Positions 58,650 through 64,000 of a stretch of DNA of 64,000 bases are shown one piece after another. The first letter of the stretch is position 1. Each line of letters starts with the position of its first letter. The position numbers were made by a program, and so were the translations under genes. Below the pieces are notes generated by a model. The model searched no databases. It was not told the DNA's origin and saw only the letters and a list, made by a program, of their open reading frames with translations. The stretch comes from Zantedeschia hybrid cultivar (taxonomy: Eukaryota > Streptophyta > Magnoliopsida > Alismatales > Araceae): positions 61,731,501-61,795,500 of the forward strand of contig JARZZO010000016.1 in NCBI GenBank assembly GCA_030544215.1, written 5' to 3'.

Positions 58650-58905
58650 GTCAAAGAGGGTAGTGGTCCAAGTCGTGGCAGGCGAAGAGGTGCACCAGCA
58701 ATTGCGTGGGCACACACTTCCACCGCCGCCGAGCACTCCTCTACCTTCTCTCTCTCTCCACACCCGCACTTTAACGACGGACGTAACATCAGGGACATGG
58801 CTGTAATACCTGTGAAGTTTCTGGGAGTATTTTTTACAGTAGTCAAGAGTATAAGTACACATGCGTAGATTACAGGAGTATACATGCAAAAATCCCTTTT
58901 CTTTA

Positions 58906-59850
58906 CATACATTTGCAAAAGCGACCATATACTCTTGTTTTTCCCGTTAATAGGTGAAGCGGCGAGTCCACGCGTTCCCTGGCGACAACAGGCGATCCAG
59001 CGCACTCGTGGCCCCGCACCTTCTCTCCACACTGGCGGCGGTGATTGGGACTCGAAACCATTTGATACACCACTCAAAACCTTTTGATACACCATGCCTT
59101 TAACCCTTCGCATGTTTGGAAAGTTTCCGGAGGATTTCTAAACAGCCTCTTATAGGAAACACGTAGGCATGTGCTGGATGGGAGGTGGCAGTGCGTTAGC
59201 GTGTAGCTTTGTTACTGTCGGGGTTCAACGGTAGTAAAAAAAAACTTGTGGGGGGAGAGGGACAGAGGTGTCTTGGCTCTTCGGTTTGTTCAAATCCTCA
59301 TAATCTTGGAGTGATCTTATTGTCTAGGTTTCCAAGTTTCTCATCTATATAGCTACAAGTGATGTGAGCAAACGGATAAGGCCAATGCACGTAGGAGTTG
59401 GGACAAAGGTGTTGGTAAGGAAAGACCGTCTGTTGTTCTTGTCGTTGTTACCGTTATCTTTCGTTGGGACAATGGGAGTTTGCCGAATACATGATAGTAT
59501 CAATCATGTCTTACTTCTTAGTAAAAACAATGCCCAAGGGACCAAGATGTCCAAATCAAAGTGCTCATCGGAGTATAATATGATGGGTGATATTGATGTT
59601 GCTGATTAAATTTAGTTTCCGGGGATCCCCATTTCCGTTGTGTTAAGAGGGATCGATTAGAAGACTAAAATGTCAGCATTCCTTCTTGGGTTGGTTTCCA
59701 TAAAGAGAATTGTGTAGCAGTAAATTTTACCTCACTTCCTAGATCACAATGTTAAATTAAAGATTTCACCTTCACGTAGCCTACACCGATTCATAATTCG
59801 GTGTTCATCTTCTTATTTTCTTTGGCAATTTACTAATCGAGTTAGTTGAT
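58906..59850. other. Unclassified DNA, then duplicated intergenic DNA
   Basis: 58906-59178 is the end of the copy-B-only block (moderately GC-rich, no recognised gene). 59179-59850 matches copy A 7126-7800. Confidence 0.5.
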
Positions 59851-61130
59851 TTCTTATACACAGTTAAAATTTAATAAATATTGAACAAAAATTTTGTATC
59901 ATAATTAATATCATAATCATCATAGTTTTAATAGTAAATTATACACATAGTGGAAAATACGTTTTCATAGCATTACAAGCATATTTAATACTTACAAATG
60001 CACAAATTTAGATTTTGAATATTGAAATAAATTTTAAAACAATGTAAATAACAAATAACATGCAATAAGTTCATCATACACTATACACCTGCCTAAAATG
60101 AAAAATTCTAGCAAACTTTATCATTTTCTGATTTTCTGAAATTATTTCAACACTACTTGCATCCTTCTGCTTTTTCTCTAGTTGCTTTCCTACTTTTTTA
60201 GATTTTCTAAAAAAGAATGAGATATTTTTCTACTTAATCTCAGCTAAAACCCACTATAAAATTGTCCACGTCCTTTATGACGTCATAACCCATCTACTAG
60301 AAGTACATCTATCCCTTATGAGTCATCTTTTGAGGTGACAAAAATAAATAATTTAATTTTGTTTACGTAATTGCTCACTCAACAATAATCAAATTACAAG
60401 TTATTCATATAATTGCTAACCGATTACAAGTTTATTCATATAATTGCTACGTTGTTCATATAATAGGTAATCGATTACAAGTTTGTTCATATAATTACTA
60501 TATTATTCTTGTAATCGCTCACGTAACAATATTCGATTACAATTTTAATTAATTGATTAGTTCTTTAGTTAATCGATTACTGCTTTAGTTAATCGATTAT
60601 AACTTCAGTTAATTGATTACTTCGTTAATTAATCGATTACTGTTTTAATCGATTATATATTCAGTTAATTGATTATAACTTCAACTAACGTTATTTCTAC
60701 AGTAACATTAATTGATATTTATTATGTAATTGATATATTTGTTCTATAATCGATTTAGCTTCGATTAACATTATCGCTACAGTAACTTTAATTGATATTT
60801 ATTCTATAATTGATATGTTTGTTTTAACATTATTACTACAATAACCTTAATTGATATTTTAATTACAAATATTCTTTCTAACAATTAACTAATTAACTAT
60901 ATGACTTATATCAACTAACTGAACTCTCTTTAACTTACTTATCAGATTACTTGATATTCATTATTTATTTATTTTATTATTATTTATTTTTTTCTTTTCT
61001 TTCTTTTACTTTTTCTTAGAATCTATTACATTCTAACTAATATAATCATACTATATTTACCTATGAATACTTTAATCAAATTATTATTAAAATTTAAAAA
61101 AGACTTTCTAAGATTTAAAATGTTACATGT
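59851..61130 (-). mobile_element. LTR remnant (copy B counterpart of 8790-10157)
   Basis: Collinear with the U3-like part of the copy A LTR remnant, including the aatcgatta array at 60380-60900 and the terminal tgtaacattttaaatcttag (minus strand). The TATA/R part found in copy A at 8300-8790 is missing. Confidence 0.4.
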
Positions 61131-61238
61131 TAAACATATAATCTCTATATTCTAAGATTTAAAATGTTACATGTTAAACATATAATCTCTATCTTCTAAG
61201 ATTTAAAATGTTACATGTTAAACATATAATCTCTATCT
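61107..61238. repeat. Three tandem copies of a 44-bp unit
   Basis: tctaagatttaaaatgttac... starts at 61107, 61151 and 61195. Copy A has a single unit at about 10137, so the unit was triplicated in copy B after duplication (or reduced in A). Confidence 0.9.
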
Positions 61239-61666
61239 TCTTATAAGAATTTTATGCATACAAATAACTTCTATCCGAATTAGAATTATATACACATTGC
61301 TAAAGAGAACCATACTTCTATTCATAGTTAAAATAGATATAGATTATATATTATTTGGTTTCATCCTCACCTATATCACCCACCCATGCATGCTGTACAT
61401 TGCAATATGCACTTATGCACATGCTTTCATGTAGAGTTGGAAACCAAGCAAAATAGGGCATTTAATGCACACAAGACGTGCACATGCAAAATGGACTTCA
61501 TGTAGCTTGAGGTGGCAGTTGAATGTTACCGAATTAATGGTTCTATAAACGATGTTTTCTAAGTTGTTTGGTTACTGTTCTTCTCTGCTTTCATTCTAGT
61601 GTCTAATTCACAAGATAAGGAAAACTTGTCATGTAGCTTTTTGGGTTTCATTAGTGTGTACCCTAA

Positions 61667-61937
61667 GGGCCGGTTTGTTTCATGGATAGAGTATTCCAGA
61701 TTTCTTATATCCTGATCTCTTATACTCAGAACAACAAGATTTTATTTTAGAGGACTTTTTTTTTTTTTTTATAGGAATAAACAATTCGAGTTTTTTAAAT
61801 GAGTTGAGTTATTCCGCTTATTTCAAAACTAACGCGTCCGTGCTAAGAATAACGTGTCCGCGCTCTCAAACTCGGATTCACGGAATAAACATCTAAGTCA
61901 TCCTATTTGACCCCTTATTCCCTAAACAAACCGGCCC
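61667..61937. mobile_element. Tourist-like (PIF/Harbinger) MITE, copy B only
   Basis: Perfect 14-bp inverted ends gggccggtttgttt and aaacaaaccggccc with a TAA duplication (61664-61666 and 61938-61940). Copy A has the empty site ccctaaggg at about 10611. Non-coding, 271 bp. Confidence 0.93.
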
Positions 61938-61940
61938 TAA

Positions 61941-62232
61941 GGGTATACATCATTGTCTGTGAGCCGTGGCTCAAACGGACACCGTCCTCCCCAGGCGCAG
62001 GGAGGATGTGGGTTCAAGCCCGGTCTCCACAGTGTGCGGAGATTGGAACAGCCCCCCTCGCCCTCGTTGGTGGACATTTCCGCTTCGTGCGGGTTTCTCT
62101 CTCCCCGTATAGGAGCGGCTTTGTTGTGTGTGTTTATCCTGATTATTCCGATATCCTTCAGCACTAGCCGGATTCGATACCCTCTCTCTTGAGAGGGGAG
62201 CTTGATGCCCAACCAACTGGGCCACTATTAAA
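61941..62232 (+). mobile_element. tRNA-derived SINE-like element (copy B)
   Basis: Same as the copy A element: A-box-like tggctcaaacgg and B-box ggttcaagccc (closer to consensus than in copy A), ending gcccaaccaactgggccact. Confidence 0.6.
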
Positions 62233-62269
62233 TGTAACCAACAACCTTGACCCCACTTAGCTATGTTAA

Positions 62270-62473
62270 ACTGAGATTGGAACACCCTCCACACCCTTGT
62301 TGGCGGACGTTTCCGCTTCGTGCGGGTTTCTCTCGCCCCGTGTAGGAGTGGCTTTGTTGTGTGTGTTTATCTTGATTATTCGGATATCCTTCGACATTGG
62401 CCGGATTCGATACGCTCTCTTTTGAGAGGGGAGCTTGATGCCCAACCAACTAGGTCACTTTAGAAAAAAAAAG
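62270..62473 (+). repeat. Second, 5'-truncated SINE-like unit
   Basis: Starts gagattggaacaccctccac and repeats the 3' two-thirds of the preceding SINE up to an A-rich tail (62462-62482). Copy A has no such second unit. Confidence 0.65.
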
Positions 62474-62804
62474 AAAAAAAAAGGGATATATGTTGTTATA
62501 ACCAACGGCCTTGACCCACTTAGCTATGTTAAATTAATTTGTTAAGAAGATTTAGTTGGTATAAAAGAAATAAGTCAATTAAGGTTGGGCTTTTGACATT
62601 AGTCCACTTCTGATAAGTATAATTTGCGATAGTGATGTGCAAATCATGTGAAACTAGGCTTATTAAAAAGATAATTAAGATGGCTATAAGTTTCATATTG
62701 AGCACATTTTTACCTTAACGATTTAGGAGTTCAAAATTGCTGAATACTGCATGAGAATGAGTCTTAGAAACAATTTTAGAGATGATATTTATGTTCCTAC
62801 TTTC

Positions 62805-64000
62805 TGTAGACACGTTAATTTTGACATCATTTTGAGTAAATTTCATATCATATAATAATGCTTCAGAATGGTCTGATAATTAATCATTAATTAATTTTTA
62901 TTAATATTTTTAAGTGTCGGGTTGAACAGACTTGTTTAAGTTAATCAATTGAATTGATTTTAGCTCAAATTTCAGTTAAAATATGAAGAATCCTAAAAGG
63001 CGTCTATTCATGTGGACGCTATTTAGAGTTTATTCCTATTTTAGCGTTTAAATTTGAATTTTAATTAATTGATTTATTAACTAAAAGGCGTCTGTGAAGG
63101 TCGACGCGTTTTAGGTTTCCTAGGCTGTTTTAACTTCTCTTCCGGATGTTTATCCTTATCTTAATTAGAGTAAAAGACGTCTACCAACGTGGACGCTTTT
63201 TAGCTAATAAAGATAAAGATAAGTTTTTCCGGATATTTATCCTTATCTTAATTAATCTGAAAGGCGTCAGCCATGGTGGACGCGTTTTAGATAATTACAG
63301 ATAAAGATGAATTAATCAGTAATTATCTGTCGATTAAAGTGGATAAATCCTAGATTTTTCTATGTTAATCGCGAACGCAGAAAATGCCTATAAATACCTT
63401 GCCTATGTCAAGAGTTAAAAAAAAAGAGAGAGAGAGAATTATTGAGCCTCAGCGTTATAGCAATTTGGAGATCGAAGCAACCACGCCGGAGCGCTGTCAC
63501 CAGAAGTCGGCATCCTTCTTCAAGATCTTCATATCCTTCAAGGCTTCTCCAACTGGACTGGGCATAAGTTTTTCATATTAGAATTTCATTTTCATTCTTT
63601 AGTTTCATTCTCTCATACTCACTGCATGCAACACACACCACACCATCAATTTTCCAAAACCCATCTGTTCTTAAGGGGTTTCAAAGCCATTTAAAACAAG
63701 TGAGTTGCTGTTTATACATGTTTCTGATCATAGTTAAATTTGATATTATTTCTATTTAGATTCTCATCACTATTTCTTCTTTATTTTTCTGTCTCTTTCT
63801 CTGCTGCATCCAACAACAACAACAACAAGAAACCAAAAAGAGGGAAATCAAGCACAAAGCCAGGAGAACTTCTGGACGATCCTCAACATTCAACAGCAAG
63901 AACAAAAGAATAAAGAGGCTCTCTTTCTTCAGCCGGCTGAAGGAGGGGAACCAAGGATTCATTCTTCCGCGTTTAAACAGGTAAGCGATCAAACCTCTTT
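62805..64000 (+). mobile_element. LTR of the element II family, plus orientation, runs off the window
   Basis: Starts tgtagacacgttaattttga immediately after copy-B sequence that in copy A continues without a break (about 11226). About 1196 bp of an expected 1310-1320 bp are inside the window. Whether it is a solo LTR or the 5' end of a full element cannot be told. A TATA-like cctataaatacc (63388-63399) lies in the LTR. Confidence 0.88.
62993..63290. repeat. Array of four 34-bp inverted repeats in the LTR at the window end
   Basis: Units at 62993-63026, 63081-63114, 63170-63203 and 63257-63290. Arms are ctaaaaggcgtc and gacgcsttttag with a ten-base loop; starts are 88, 89 and 87 bp apart. Confidence 0.93.

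Larger units (their letters stand above)
55526..58896. mobile_element. Mutator-like element without transposase (Pack-MULE candidate)
   Basis: Long terminal inverted repeats: gggatttttgcatatgtacc on the left and gggatttttgcatgtatact on the opposite strand at the right, with similarity continuing for 60 bp or more. The flanks ttctcttta (55517-55525) and ttttcttta (58897-58905) are a 9-bp duplication, 8 of 9 identical, as in Mutator-like elements. The interior holds GC-rich repeats, a pentatricopeptide-repeat gene fragment, a gag-only copia-type element and a hAT element. No transposase was seen. Confidence 0.85.
53546..59178. other. Block present only in copy B (about 5.6 kb)
   Basis: Copy A reads straight from gaaagtgaa into tgggaggtggcag, where copy B has 5633 extra bases. 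The block contains a MITE candidate, a Mutator-like element with nested elements, and unclassified DNA. I see no terminal repeats or target duplication for the block as a whole, so it may be a deletion from copy A rather than an insertion in copy B. Confidence 0.8.
21661..62804. repeat. Segmental duplication, copy B, expanded by insertions
   Basis: Collinear with copy A once insertions are removed. The insertions are the retrotransposon complex 23285-49588, the 53546-59178 block and a MITE (61667-61937). It lacks the hAT/TRIM of copy A and about 1 kb matching A 7803-8790. At 62805 it is cut by an LTR, so homology to copy A beyond 11226 cannot be followed here. Confidence 0.92.

Noticed and set aside
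53546..59178. Whole 5.6-kb block as one transposon
   Set aside because: No terminal repeats or target duplication at its edges; only the inner 55526-58896 part has element ends.

Overview
This is nuclear DNA from a flowering plant, probably a monocot. The evidence is two copies of a GC-rich high-affinity nitrate transporter gene (NRT2, MFS/NNP family) with a short GT-AG intron, set in AT-rich, repeat-dense intergenic DNA full of plant-type LTR retrotransposons, TRIMs, MITEs, hAT and Mutator-like elements and a tRNA-derived SINE. Species cannot be named from the sequence alone. Nothing looks bacterial or viral.

The backbone is a direct duplication. Copy A (about 776-11226) and copy B (about 21661-62804) share the same order: 3' flank, NRT2 on the minus strand, a long upstream region, an LTR-like AT-rich block and a SINE. 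Copy B is stretched from about 10 kb to about 41 kb by later insertions. The largest is a 26.3-kb nested retrotransposon complex (23285-49588) in the 3' flank of NRT2; another is a block of about 5.6 kb (53546-59178) upstream of NRT2 that contains a Mutator-like element. Copy A carries its own hAT-like insertion (1926-2682) with a TRIM inside it. Between the copies (11227-21660) lie a long-TIR foldback element, hAT and Tourist-like MITEs, a three-LTR TRIM, a SIRE-like LTR remnant and a solo LTR.

The nested complex has three layers, all on the minus strand. Element I is a Tat-lineage Ty3/gypsy element with 974-bp LTRs, a PBS and PPT, dual RNase H, a 69-bp tandem array, and an antisense Transposase_28-like gene with its own TATA box and intron. 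Element II (31622-46091) is a second, Ogre/Tat-like element inserted in the reverse transcriptase region of element I. It has a gag with a CHHC knuckle, a protease, a G-patch domain, RT, two RNase H domains and an integrase. Its 5' LTR is truncated. A solo LTR of its own family (37695-39004) sits in its pol. A further LTR of this family begins at 62805 in the opposite orientation and runs off the window.

The only intact protein genes are the two NRT2 copies (527 residues each, two amino-acid differences). All retroelement genes carry stops or frameshifts. The most striking unexplained structure is in the element II LTR family: four 34-bp inverted repeats (12-bp arms, 10-bp loop) placed every 87-89 bp. 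The most interesting events are a near-identical NRT2 tract inside more diverged flanks (suggesting gene conversion), and a Mutator-like element carrying a pentatricopeptide-repeat gene fragment and a gag-only copia-type element.
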